Below, in pieces: positions 1-8,568 of a stretch of 64,000 bases of DNA. Source of the DNA: Asaia bogorensis (GTDB lineage: Bacteria; Pseudomonadota; Alphaproteobacteria; Acetobacterales; Acetobacteraceae); the NCBI GenBank assembly GCA_943333505.2, contig CALQTN020000002.1, positions 1 to 64,000 of the forward strand, written 5' to 3'. Positions within the stretch are counted from its first letter, which is position 1; every line of letters begins with the position of its first letter. A program made the position numbers and the translations under genes. The notes under the pieces are model-generated. The model did not search any database and was not told where the DNA came from. It saw only the letters and a list, made by a program, of their open reading frames with translations.

Positions 1-287
1 AATGGCTTAGAAAGACGGTTGCTTCCAAAAACGAACCGTCGTCTGTCTCCAGATTTTCCATCGTCGGCCTCCACAAAGCGCATCAGAGGACAGACACAGA
101 TTCAGCAATTCAGCAGTTTGTCACTCGCTTATTCACCCGATTGCCCTGTGGGGTTGGGCGGCGGCGATTGCGCTCAGCAGAAGCGTGGCGCAAAAGCCGA
201 GACTGAAAATTCGCATCTATCCCCCGTGGGTTTCGCCGCCAGTGTGGCGGGCTCGACCCTGGTTGCACAAGGACCGTTTCGTCAAAA
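1..287. other. Upstream region without a recognisable gene
   Basis: No gene could be supported here. The only clear structure is a 7-bp inverted repeat (arms 14-20 and 34-40, GACGGTT/AACCGTC, 13-nt loop). It could be the end of a transcript entering from the left, but there is no T-run behind it. A forward frame stays open from about position 11 to about 303, but it has no ATG and its translation resembles nothing I know. It is best read as the leader region of the gamma-glutamyltransferase gene starting at 288. Confidence 0.4.
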
Positions 288-1940
288 ATGCGCCCAACCC
301 TTAGCGACGCTTTCGCACGCACGCCTGAAGCCTGGCTCGACTTTGATCCGTCTCGCACGCGCGCAGGCGCTGGACAGGCGGTGGCGGCAACCGCCAACCC
401 GATGGCGTCCTGGGCTGCGGCGGCCATGCTGCGCCAGGGCGGCAGTGCGGTCGATGCCGCAATTGCCGCACAGGCGATGCTGACATTGGTGGAGCCCAAT
501 GCATCCGGCCTCGGCGGTGGGGCGATGCTGCTGGTGCATCGGGATGGCGAAACAGTGTGCATTGATGGGCTGTCATCGGCCCCGGCCCATGCGCCGGCGC
601 GTTTGGTGCGCGACTATGATGGTCGACCGATCCCGGGCGACCGCGCCTTGTTCGGCGGGCGGACAGTCGGGGTTCCCGGGGCGCTGCGGGCGCTGGCCGA
701 TGCGCATGCCCGCTTTGGCCGCTTGCCGTGGGCGGCCTTGTTTGCCCCGGTGATCGAGGCGGCGACGGACGGGTTTGCCCTATCGCCTTATCTGTGGCGC
801 ACCCTGCAGGAAATCCCGGCGATGCGGGACGAGTCATTTGCCCGTGCGCTCTATTGCGGCGGCAATGATCTGGCGCTGCTGCCTGGCACTATTCTGCGTA
901 ACCCGGCACTCGCGGCGACCATGGTCCGTATCGCTTCCCAGGGGGTTGAGGAATTCTACCAGGGCGAAACCGCGGCCGCGGTCGTCAGGGCAGTGCACGA
1001 TGATCCGTTTGCGGGCAAGATGACCCCGGTCGATCTTGGAACCTACCGCGCGGCGGAGCGCATGCCGCTTAAGTTCCAGTTGGGCAAACTCACGGTCTTT
1101 GGCGGCGCGCTGCCGGCTTATGGTGCCTTGGCCGCGGCCCAGATCATCGCCATTGCTGGCCGTTTCGGGGTTACTGCGCTGGACGAGGTCATCACTGAAC
1201 AACAAGCCCACATCCTGGCCGAAGCTGGCCGCCTCGCCTTCGCCGAACGGGCGCCGTTTGCCGATCCGGGTTTCGATCCGATGAACCCCGCTGATATGCT
1301 GGACCCGAGCTATCTTGACGAGCGTGCGTCACTGCTATCGCCATTGCATCGGATGGACCGGCTGCCCAAAGGCCGCTTTACCCTGGGTGGCAGCATGACC
1401 AGCCATCTCTCGATTGCGGATGCACATGGCATGACCGTGTCGATGACCACCACGATCAACCAGAATTTCGGCGCCCGGATCGCGGTTGGCGGTTTTTACC
1501 TCAATAACGTTATGACGAATTTTGCGACCGAAGCCGCGACCGATGGGGTTCCGCCGGCCAATGCGATTGCGCCGGGCAAGCGGGCCAAAACCACGATTGC
1601 GCCGTTGTTGGTGTGCGACGCGACAGGCATGCCGGTCGCCGCCCTTGGTGCTGGCGGCGGTTACCGGATCATCGGCTACGTTGCCAATGCGCTGTTGCGT
1701 CTGGCCGGCGGGATGCGTGACCCGCAGGCGATTGTTGCGGCCCCGCATGTGCTCAACTGGAACGGCCTGACCGAGATCGAACCGCGCCTCGGTCATCTGG
1801 AGCGGCCGCTGGGCGAGCGCGGCCATTGGGTGGTCAATAAGCGCCTCGATGGCGGGACCCAGTGCATTATTCGCAGCGGCGGTCGCTGGCAGGCTGCTGG
1901 CGACCCACGCCGCGATGGGGTTGGGATGGGGGTTGGGTGA
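288..1940 (+). CDS. ggt: Gamma-glutamyltransferase family protein (first copy)
   Basis: This 550-residue N-terminal nucleophile hydrolase belongs to the family that cleaves or transfers gamma-glutamyl groups of glutathione and related amides; some members are acylases. Near the N-terminus it shows the family block around GGSAVDAAIAAQAML and GLGGG. The autoprocessing site is Thr371 in the motif MTSHLSIAD, which would divide the precursor into large and small subunits. The small subunit keeps the NQNFGARI and GAGGGYRI stretches. No signal peptide is visible at this start, so a cytoplasmic location or an upstream start cannot be excluded. It converges on the ABC protein gene with only 12 bp between stop codons. 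A second, divergent paralogue lies at 53982. Family call is firm; substrate is not known. Confidence 0.9.
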   Translation: MRPTLSDAFARTPEAWLDFDPSRTRAGAGQAVAATANPMASWAAAAMLRQGGSAVDAAIAAQAMLTLVEPNASGLGGGAMLLVHRDGETVCIDGLSSAPAHAPARLVRDYDGRPIPGDRALFGGRTVGVPGALRALADAHARFGRLPWAALFAPVIEAATDGFALSPYLWRTLQEIPAMRDESFARALYCGGNDLALLPGTILRNPALAATMVRIASQGVEEFYQGETAAAVVRAVHDDPFAGKMTPVDLGTYRAAERMPLKFQLGKLTVFGGALPAYGALAAAQIIAIAGRFGVTALDEVITEQQAHILAEAGRLAFAERAPFADPGFDPMNPADMLDPSYLDERASLLSPLHRMDRLPKGRFTLGGSMTSHLSIADAHGMTVSMTTTINQNFGARIAVGGFYLNNVMTNFATEAATDGVPPANAIAPGKRAKTTIAPLLVCDATGMPVAALGAGGGYRIIGYVANALLRLAGGMRDPQAIVAAPHVLNWNGLTEIEPRLGHLERPLGERGHWVVNKRLDGGTQCIIRSGGRWQAAGDPRRDGVGMGVG

Positions 1941-1952
1941 AGCTGGCGTCCC

Positions 1953-3713
1953 CTAGCTTACAATCCCCACGCCCGCCGCGTCGCGACTAAAGGTCAGGCG
2001 GCGGTCATGCAACGGGGCCAGGGCCTGACGATGGGCGATGGAAACGATCGTCGTATTGGGAAGTTGGGATTTCAGTAAGCCATAAAGTTCAAGCTCCGCT
2101 TCGGGGTCGAGGCTCGATGTTGCTTCATCGAGGAACAACCAGTCGGGTTTGGCGAGCAGCGCGCGGGCCACGGCGAGGCGTTGTTGTTCGCCGCCTGAAA
2201 GACGCTGGGACCAGCTATCCTCAACGTCGATGCGGGAAAGCAAATGCCCAAGTCCGACCTCGGTTAGGGTCATGCGAACGACGTCGTCGGGGATTGTGGT
2301 GGTAACCGCCGGGTAGGCGGCGGCGGCACGTAATGTCCCGAGCGGAATATAGGGCCTTTGCGGCAAGAACATATGGGTGCCTGCTGGGGCGGCGATGGTG
2401 CCGTCACCGTATGGCCAAATGCCGGCGAGGGCCCGGAAGATGGTCGATTTGCCGAGGCCGGACCGTCCGGCGATCAGCACAGATTGTCCAGCTGTGAGGG
2501 TTAAATCGGCATTGTGCAGTAAGGTCCGACCATCGGGCAATGTCAGAGTGAGGTTGCTGGCGTGCCAAGCGGGGTCCGGTGATCGTGTCGTTGTTAACTG
2601 TCCGGCACCGTCGCGGCTGACGGCGTCAATCGCGGCTTGGAAACTAACCAGGCGATCCACCGTTGCGCGCCAATTGGCCAGTTCCTGATAAGCATGAACA
2701 AAGAACGATAGCGAATCCTCAACCTGACGAAAGGCGCCGGCGGTTTGGGTGAGTGCACCAAGCGTGATCTGGCCGGAAAAATACCGTGGCGCGGCAATCA
2801 CCAGCGGAAAGACCACCGCAGTTTGGTCGTAGACTGCGGTAACCGACGTCAGTTGCTTGGTCTTGCGCATGATCTGATACCAGTTGTCGATTAAGGCGCT
2901 AAAGCGGGTGCGCAGGCTTGTCGCTTCCTGAGCTTCGCCGCGATAGAGTGCAATTCCTTCGACGTTTTCGCGTAATCTGGCGAGCGCGAAGCGGAAATCG
3001 GCCTCAACCTTTTGCTGACGGAAACGCAGCCCGGCCAGCGGTTTACCAACCAGATGGGCGAGCCAGGTGCCGATGATTGAATAGACCAGTGCGATCCAAA
3101 CCATGTATCCAGGGATCTGGATGCCCCAGACTTCCAGCATGCCCGACAGTCCCCACAATATGGCGACAAAGCTTGCGAGTGTGACCACGGCCGAGATCAA
3201 CCCGAGGGTCAGCAGCAGGGTGCTTTCAATGAAACCCTTCACATCCTCGGCGATACGTTGGTCTGGGTTGTCAGTGGGCTGGCCTTCTGTCGGGCCGGCG
3301 GCCGAGGCACGCAGGCTGAGATGCCAATAGGCGCGATCGCCGAGCCAGGCGGATTGCAGCCGCAGGGTCATCCAGTGTCGCCATTTGATCGTCAACTGCT
3401 GGGTGAACCAGGTGCGGTAGACCGCAATCAGCACAAAGCACGCCGCGAGGCTGCAAAAGCCGGGCAGGAAGCCCTGATCGTTCCACTTATAAAATACGAG
3501 CAGGTTGATGAAGCTGTCCCAATCCTTGTCCTGCAAGGCATTGTAAAATGCCCGATTCCAGAAGCTGAGTTGAACGTTGATGCCGACCAGCACCAGGCGC
3601 AGCCCGATGATAAGCACCAGAAGCCCGCGCGCCGACCAGCGTTCGTCCGAGTTGAAATAGGGGCGGGCCAATCGGAACGCATCGAGCAGGAATGGGCCAA
3701 TTGCGCGCATCAC
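1953..3713 (-). CDS. SbmA/BacA-like ABC transporter, fused membrane and ATPase domains
   Basis: This 586-residue half transporter has an N-terminal ABC_membrane_2-type domain (opening with ARPYFNSDERW and WNRAFYNALQ, about six membrane segments to residue 330) followed by a nucleotide-binding domain. The ATPase keeps Walker A GRSGLGKST near residue 418, the signature LSGGEQQRL near 505 and Walker B WLFLDEATSSLD near 525. Relatives (YddA, SbmA, BacA, Rv1819c) act as inner-membrane dimers and move peptides, cobalamin or very-long-chain lipids; substrate cannot be told from sequence. It is a single gene with no partner, convergent with the gamma-glutamyltransferase gene. Confidence 0.9.
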   Translation of the reverse strand: MMRAIGPFLLDAFRLARPYFNSDERWSARGLLVLIIGLRLVLVGINVQLSFWNRAFYNALQDKDWDSFINLLVFYKWNDQGFLPGFCSLAACFVLIAVYRTWFTQQLTIKWRHWMTLRLQSAWLGDRAYWHLSLRASAAGPTEGQPTDNPDQRIAEDVKGFIESTLLLTLGLISAVVTLASFVAILWGLSGMLEVWGIQIPGYMVWIALVYSIIGTWLAHLVGKPLAGLRFRQQKVEADFRFALARLRENVEGIALYRGEAQEATSLRTRFSALIDNWYQIMRKTKQLTSVTAVYDQTAVVFPLVIAAPRYFSGQITLGALTQTAGAFRQVEDSLSFFVHAYQELANWRATVDRLVSFQAAIDAVSRDGAGQLTTTRSPDPAWHASNLTLTLPDGRTLLHNADLTLTAGQSVLIAGRSGLGKSTIFRALAGIWPYGDGTIAAPAGTHMFLPQRPYIPLGTLRAAAAYPAVTTTIPDDVVRMTLTEVGLGHLLSRIDVEDSWSQRLSGGEQQRLAVARALLAKPDWLFLDEATSSLDPEAELELYGLLKSQLPNTTIVSIAHRQALAPLHDRRLTFSRDAAGVGIVS

Positions 3714-3816
3714 GTAACTCCGGCTGGGAGGGCTTCAGTCGGCAAACTGGTGATCGGTTACGCCGGCCCCGTCAATCCATCGGCTCTGATATGCCAGGAC
3801 GGGCATGGATTGGTTT

Positions 3817-3844
3817 TTGTTAAGCCATGTAGAGTCATTAAAAT
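3817..3844 (+). promoter_or_regulatory. Possible sigma-70 promoter of the receiver gene
   Basis: TTGTTA at 3817-3822 and TAAAAT at 3839-3844 are separated by 16 bp and lie about 30 bp upstream of the receiver protein start. The stretch is noticeably more AT-rich than its surroundings. This is a pattern match only. Confidence 0.35.
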
Positions 3845-3874
3845 AGCGCAATTGTTAATCCGTGCCGGAGGGGC

Positions 3875-4297
3875 ATGTTCGTGGTGTTGAGCATGATGGA
3901 ACCGACGCGCCGACCAATCCTGGTGTTCGAGGACGACCCCGTCTTGCAGGCGGAGCTTGTTGCCTGGATTGCTGGCTGGGGTTGGCGTGCCCTGGCGCTC
4001 GATGCAACGCTCGGGCTGCCGCAGATGGGCGATCATCTCTATGCGGCGGCGGTGGTCGCCGATTTCGACCTGGGCCTCTCAGTGCCGGGTATGCCGCCGC
4101 GAACCGGCCTTGATATTGCGTTGAGCGTCGCCCGCCGTGTTGGAGAGCGGTTGCCGACGGTCATCTTGTCGGGATCGTATGGGCGTCAGGAATTGGCAGC
4201 CTGCAGCCGGCACCAAATTCCGGTGCTCTTCAAACCGCTGCAGCCAAGCGAGTTGCATCGGTGGTTGATGCAGTCGGTGCCTTTGCTTCGAAACTGA
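3875..4297 (+). CDS. Stand-alone response regulator receiver domain protein
   Basis: This 140-residue protein consists of one CheY-like receiver domain and no output domain. The acidic pocket is E19-D20-D21, the likely phospho-acceptor is Asp63 in VVADFDLG, the switch Ser lies in ILSGSYG, and the conserved Lys is in LFKPLQP. A purine-rich GGAGGGG lies just ahead of this ATG; the Met pair at residues 7-8 is an alternative start. No histidine kinase is encoded nearby, so partner and output are unknown. It ends 43 bp before the epoxide hydrolase start and may be cotranscribed with it. Confidence 0.8.
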   Translation: MFVVLSMMEPTRRPILVFEDDPVLQAELVAWIAGWGWRALALDATLGLPQMGDHLYAAAVVADFDLGLSVPGMPPRTGLDIALSVARRVGERLPTVILSGSYGRQELAACSRHQIPVLFKPLQPSELHRWLMQSVPLLRN

Positions 4298-4340
4298 TGG
4301 CGTGCACTCTGGCGCGGCAGTTGCCAGCGAGGTGCCACCC

Positions 4341-5489
4341 ATGCAGCCCATGATGATCCAGTTTCCCGACGCCGAGCTTGCCCGGATCAAGGCACGCGTA
4401 GCAGCTTATGAGTGGCATGAAATGCCTGAGGTGGCGCTAGGCGGAGATCGCTGGGCCTATGGCACAGACATGGGCTATCTGCGCGACCTCTGCGCCTACT
4501 GGGTGGGTGCCTATGACTGGCGGCGGTGTGAGGCGCGGCTTAACACGCTGGCACATTTCACCGCTGAGATTGATGGGCTGTCGATCCATTTCATTCACGT
4601 GCGGTGCAAGCGTGCCGGTGCTCCAGCCTTGCTGCTAACCCATGGCTGGCCGGGGTCTGTGTTGGAGTTCCTCGACGCGATCCCGGCATTGTCCGAAGAT
4701 TGCGATCTGATCATTCCGTCATTGCCGGGTTACGGGTTTTCCGGCAAGCCGAAGGCACCGGTCGGTCCGCGGCGAACGGCGCAGCTTTGGGACCGGCTGA
4801 TGCGGGATGTGCTGGGTTATCAACGCTATATCGCGCAAGGCGGTGACTGGGGCGCGGTGGTGACGGGCTGGCTTGCGGCCCGGCATGGCGTGGCACAGGG
4901 CGGCGGCTGCGTGGCCGCCCATCTGAACATGTTCGGTGTACGCGCGCCGGTGCGCCCCGAGGGCGATGCCGAAACTGCGTGGGCTGCCCAATCGCTCGAC
5001 ATCCGTGAACGCGAAGGCGCTTATTTGCGCTTGCAGATGACGAAGCCGCAGACACTTTCCTATGCAATGATGGATAGTCCGGTTGGTGTGGCGGCCTGGA
5101 TCGTCGAAAAATTCCATCGATGGTCGGACCGGCGTGGCCCGGACGGCAGCGACCGGATCGAGAATGCCCACAGCATGGACGCATTGCTCGATAACATCAT
5201 GGTTTACCTGCTGACCCGGAGCTTCAACACTGCCACGTGGTTTTACCGCGGGGCGATGGAGGAAGGTATGGCGCTGGCGCAGGGCGAGCGGGTCACGGTG
5301 CCGACCGGGATTGCGGTCTATCCGGCCGAGTTGTTCAAGTTTCCGCCGCGCAGCCTGGTTGAGAAAAGCTACGACGTCGTGCGGTGGACCGAGTTCGAAC
5401 GTGGCGGACATTTTGCTGCAATGGAAAACCCGGATGATTTCGCAGTCGAGGTGTCGGCGTTCGTTCGTCAGGTTGGGGGCGTGCGATGA
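4341..5489 (+). CDS. Epoxide hydrolase (alpha/beta hydrolase with EHN domain)
   Basis: This 382-residue protein is of the microsomal-type epoxide hydrolase family. The N-terminal EHN segment (FPDAELARIKARV onward) precedes an alpha/beta hydrolase core with the oxyanion motif HGWPGS near residue 100 and the nucleophile Asp in GGDWGAV near residue 170; a distal His in GGHFAAME completes the triad. The reaction is water addition to an epoxide through an alkyl-enzyme ester. I chose the ATG at 4341 because GAGG sits 8 nt before it; an in-frame GTG 39 nt upstream has no such site. Its stop overlaps the ATG of the decayed GNAT gene (ATGA), indicating an operon. Confidence 0.88.
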   Translation: MQPMMIQFPDAELARIKARVAAYEWHEMPEVALGGDRWAYGTDMGYLRDLCAYWVGAYDWRRCEARLNTLAHFTAEIDGLSIHFIHVRCKRAGAPALLLTHGWPGSVLEFLDAIPALSEDCDLIIPSLPGYGFSGKPKAPVGPRRTAQLWDRLMRDVLGYQRYIAQGGDWGAVVTGWLAARHGVAQGGGCVAAHLNMFGVRAPVRPEGDAETAWAAQSLDIREREGAYLRLQMTKPQTLSYAMMDSPVGVAAWIVEKFHRWSDRRGPDGSDRIENAHSMDALLDNIMVYLLTRSFNTATWFYRGAMEEGMALAQGERVTVPTGIAVYPAELFKFPPRSLVEKSYDVVRWTEFERGGHFAAMENPDDFAVEVSAFVRQVGGVR

Positions 5490-5727
5490 GCGAGCCGGTT
5501 TTGTGGGTGTCCGAGGTTGCCGATCCTGCAGCTGATGCCACTATTGGCAATGGTTGAGGATGAAGCGCGCCGGCGCGGGTGCCGTTTGGGGGTGCTTTAT
5601 ACCATTCGTTTTCAGGCGCCGGGCTTTTATCAGCATTTCGGTTGGAAGGTGCTTGGCGAGGTCCCGTGTGACCCGCCGGGTGTTCTTGAGTAAGGATTTC
5701 GGGAAACCGTCAGGGGGAGTGTTATGA
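5486..5727 (+). pseudogene. Decayed GNAT-family N-acetyltransferase
   Basis: Three pieces of one acetyltransferase lie in three different frames. From 5486 the frame gives the N-terminal MSEPVLWVSEVADPAADAT and then stops. From about 5526 the +1 frame gives the C-terminal acetyl-CoA half (VEDEARRRGC, APGFYQHFGWKV, EVPCDPPG) and stops at 5693. From 5680 the third frame gives the expected last residues, VFLSKDF, and ends at 5727. About 60-70 central codons are missing. Both ancestral ends survive as ATGA overlaps with the hydrolase and the ACR3 gene, which dates the decay after operon formation. Intact relatives are about 135-140 residues; this family memory is the basis for the call. Confidence 0.8.
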
Positions 5728-6737
5728 ATCTTTTCGAGCGTTACCTGACCCTTTGGGTGGGGTTGTGCATTGTTGTTGGCATCGGGCTGGGCCAGGTCGT
5801 ACCGGGGGTGTTTCACGCACTCGGGCGCGCCACGGTCGCCGATATCAACTTGCCTGTGGCGATCCTGGTCTGGCTGATGGTCATCCCAATGCTGCTGAAA
5901 ATCGACCCGGCGGCATTGCGGCAGGTTGGGGTCCATTGGCGTGGCATCGCGACCACGGTTGGGATCAACTGGCTGGTCAAGCCATTTTCGATGGCGCTGC
6001 TGGGCTGGTTATTCATCGGCTATCTGTTCCGTCCGCTCCTGCCGTCCGGGCAAATCGATGCCTATATCGCCGGATTGATCCTGCTGGCCGCCGCGCCCTG
6101 CACCGCGATGGTGTTCGTATGGTCCAACCTGGTTGACGGCGAGCCGCATTTTACCTTGTCGCAAGTGGCGCTCAACGACACGATCATGGTGGTGGCGTTT
6201 GCGCCGCTGGTGGCATTGCTGCTCGGCCTGTCGTCGATTGTGGTGCCATGGGACACGCTGTTTCTGTCGGTGGTGCTGTATATCGTCGTGCCGGTTATCA
6301 TCGCCCAGCTTTGGCGGCGCGGTTTGCTGGCACGTGGCGCGCTTGAGGCCCGGTTGCGCCAGCTTGGGCCGCTATCGTTGGCGGCGTTGCTGCTCACGCT
6401 GGTATTGCTGTTTGGCTTGCAAGGCGAGCAGATCATTGCCCAGCCGATGGTGATCGCGCTGCTTGCGGTGCCGATTATCATTCAGGTCTATTTCAACGCC
6501 GGGCTTGCCTATTGGCTCAATCGCAAGCTTGGCGTCGCCTGGTGCGTCGCTGGACCGTCGGCGTTAATTGGGGCGAGCAATTTCTTCGAACTGGCGGTGG
6601 CGACGGCGATCGCATTGTTCGGGTTTCAGTCTGGTGCGGCATTGGCGACCGTGGTGGGCGTGCTGGTCGAGGTGCCGGTGATGCTGTCGGTGGTAGCGAT
6701 TGTGCGGCGCTCCCGCGGTTGGTACGAGCGCCGCTAA
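5724..6737 (+). CDS. arsB: ACR3-family arsenite efflux permease / bile acid:Na+ symporter superfamily
   Basis: This 337-residue polytopic protein has about ten hydrophobic segments. The loop around residues 122-150 carries the ACR3 signature: APCTAMVFVWS, with the functionally important cysteine at residue 126, followed by DGEPHFTLSQVALNDT. ACR3 proteins expel arsenite or antimonite with the proton-motive force. The ATG overlaps the stop of the GNAT remnant, so it is the last gene of the hydrolase operon. No ArsR repressor and no ArsC reductase are present in the window, so arsenic-specific control is not supported here. Some ACR3 relatives have other substrates. Confidence 0.85.
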   Translation: MNLFERYLTLWVGLCIVVGIGLGQVVPGVFHALGRATVADINLPVAILVWLMVIPMLLKIDPAALRQVGVHWRGIATTVGINWLVKPFSMALLGWLFIGYLFRPLLPSGQIDAYIAGLILLAAAPCTAMVFVWSNLVDGEPHFTLSQVALNDTIMVVAFAPLVALLLGLSSIVVPWDTLFLSVVLYIVVPVIIAQLWRRGLLARGALEARLRQLGPLSLAALLLTLVLLFGLQGEQIIAQPMVIALLAVPIIIQVYFNAGLAYWLNRKLGVAWCVAGPSALIGASNFFELAVATAIALFGFQSGAALATVVGVLVEVPVMLSVVAIVRRSRGWYERR

Positions 6738-6755
6738 AACCCGTGGCGTGATATT

Positions 6756-6839
6756 GCGTTTTTCACCGGGCGCGGCCGCGATATCACCGGCATATTGGAG
6801 GGCTCCGGGTCCTACCCGTGGAATGTAAAGCGCGTTTAA
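6756..6839 (+). pseudogene. C-terminal stub of a family-5 solute-binding protein
   Basis: The frame from 6756 to the TAA at 6837-6839 encodes about 27 residues ending DITGILEGSGSYPWNVKRV. The next gene ends DISGILDGSASYPWNVRRG, so this is the tail of a paralogous binding protein whose first 500 or so codons are gone. It begins 18 bp after the ACR3 stop codon. This suggests that an ancestral tandem pair of binding-protein genes lost most of its first member in a deletion that also brought the ACR3 gene close. Confidence 0.8.
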
Positions 6840-6939
6840 TGCGGCTGAAAATCCCGAGGATGGACTTGCACTTTTGGTAGATGCCGCCATTCTATTACCC
6901 GAAATGCGGCACGAACTGCCGCCGACATGGGAGGATAAA

Positions 6940-8550
6940 ATGATGCAGACATCCGGTAATGCGGGGCCAAAGGTCAAACGCCGTGGGCTGATCGCCGGTG
7001 CCGCCGCGATGGGTATGGCGAAATCCGCCAGCGCGCAAAAGCGCGACCCGAAAGAATTGCGCTTCATCACCGCAGTCGGGCTGACTGTGCTCGATCCGAT
7101 CTGGACGGCATCGCTGGTCACCACCAACCATGCATTTGGCGTTTATGACACGCTTTATGGCGTGGCGCAGGATTTGTCACCGCGTCCGCAAATGGTCGAA
7201 GGCCATACGCTGTCCGATGATGAACTGACCTGGCAGTTCAAGCTGCGCGAAGGCCTGTGGTTCCACGATGGGGCGCCGGTGCTGGCGCGCGACGCGGCCG
7301 CTTCAATCAAGCGGTGGTCGCGGCGTGACGCGTTCGGACAGTTGCTGGCCGATGCCACCGAGTCGGTCGATGCGCCCGATGACCGCACCATCCGGATCAA
7401 GCTGAAGCGGAAGTTCCCGCATTTGTTGATCGGGCTGTCGCGGGTCGGTGCGCTGCCCTGCTTCATCATGCCGGAACGCCATGCGCTGACCGACCCCTAC
7501 ACCCAGGTGAAGGAAATGATCGGCAGCGGTCCATACCGCTTCCTTGCCGATGAATTCAATGCGGGCAGCCGCGCGGCCTATGCGAAGTTTGATCGCTATG
7601 TGCCCCGCCAGGAGCCAGCCGAACGCACCTCAGGCGGTAAGATCGCGCATTTTGAGCGGGTGACCTGGTACACCATGCCCGACCCCGCGACCGCAGTCGC
7701 CGCGATGCAAACCGGCGAGATGGATTGGCTCGAAATCGTGCCGTCCGACTTGATGGACCTGATGGGCAAGGCGCGTGGTGTCGCGTTGCAAGGGAAAGAC
7801 CCCTATAACTGGTATGGCATCGCCCGCTTCAACCACCTCCAGCCGCCGTTCAACAACATCAAGCTGCGGCGCGCGGTGCTGGCAGCGGTGCATCAGAGCG
7901 ACTATATGCGCGCGGCCTTTGGCGATGATCCGAAGACGTGGCGCGAATGCAAGGCGATGATGCCGTGCGGTGTGGCCGATGTGACCGAACTGGGCCAGGC
8001 GGATATGCCAGCCCTATCGGAAGCGGCGGCCAAGGCGGCGGTTGCGGCATCCGGCTATAATGGCGAGCGCACCGTGGTGATTGCACCGATGGACTATCCG
8101 CAGCTTGGCGCGTTCGGCCAGGTGAGCGCGGATTTGCTCAAGCGCATCGGGATGAACGTCGATTTCCAGCCGATGGATTGGGGCACGATGATCCAGCGCA
8201 CGACCAGTCGCGAAGCGGTCGAGAAAGGCGGGTGGAGCCTTTACCATACCTCTGGCTCGATGCCGTCGATGCTAAATCCCGCCCTCAACATGTACATTCG
8301 TGGCCAGGGTGGTAAAGGCTGGACCGGGTGGTATGAAAAGGCTGACATCGAAACGGCATCGCAGGAATGGCTCTCGAGCAGGCCAGGAGTTTCCCAGCGG
8401 CCGCTTTTCGACCGTATGCAACGCACCTTGTTTGCCGATCCGCCGTTCCTGCCGCTCGGTCAATATGGGGTTTATACCGCGCGACGCAGCGATATCAGTG
8501 GGATTTTGGATGGATCGGCGTCCTATCCGTGGAACGTGCGGCGCGGCTAG
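6940..8550 (+). CDS. ABC transporter family-5 (peptide-type) solute-binding protein, copy 1
   Basis: This 536-residue periplasmic binding protein is of the DppA/OppA type. The N-terminus has a twin-arginine-like leader (KRRGLIAG, then MGMAKSASAQ), consistent with export. The mature part shows the family hallmarks LDPIWTASLVT, the WQFKLREGLWFHDGAPV block near residue 100 and the LQPPFNNIKLRRAVLAAV helix two-thirds in. The ATG at 6940 was chosen because GGAGG precedes it with suitable spacing; an earlier in-frame start would put 22 residues ahead of the leader. No permease or ATPase gene accompanies it. It is closer to copies at 23339 and 52312 than to the copy at 10731. Confidence 0.9.
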   Translation: MMQTSGNAGPKVKRRGLIAGAAAMGMAKSASAQKRDPKELRFITAVGLTVLDPIWTASLVTTNHAFGVYDTLYGVAQDLSPRPQMVEGHTLSDDELTWQFKLREGLWFHDGAPVLARDAAASIKRWSRRDAFGQLLADATESVDAPDDRTIRIKLKRKFPHLLIGLSRVGALPCFIMPERHALTDPYTQVKEMIGSGPYRFLADEFNAGSRAAYAKFDRYVPRQEPAERTSGGKIAHFERVTWYTMPDPATAVAAMQTGEMDWLEIVPSDLMDLMGKARGVALQGKDPYNWYGIARFNHLQPPFNNIKLRRAVLAAVHQSDYMRAAFGDDPKTWRECKAMMPCGVADVTELGQADMPALSEAAAKAAVAASGYNGERTVVIAPMDYPQLGAFGQVSADLLKRIGMNVDFQPMDWGTMIQRTTSREAVEKGGWSLYHTSGSMPSMLNPALNMYIRGQGGKGWTGWYEKADIETASQEWLSSRPGVSQRPLFDRMQRTLFADPPFLPLGQYGVYTARRSDISGILDGSASYPWNVRRG

Positions 8551-8568
8551 CGCGTTGTCGGGGCGAGG

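Noticed and set aside
11-303. Open forward frame of about 98 codons before the first gamma-glutamyltransferase gene
   Set aside because: It has no ATG or GTG with a ribosome-binding site, and its Trp/Arg-rich translation matches nothing I know. A transposase remnant was considered but no motif supports it.
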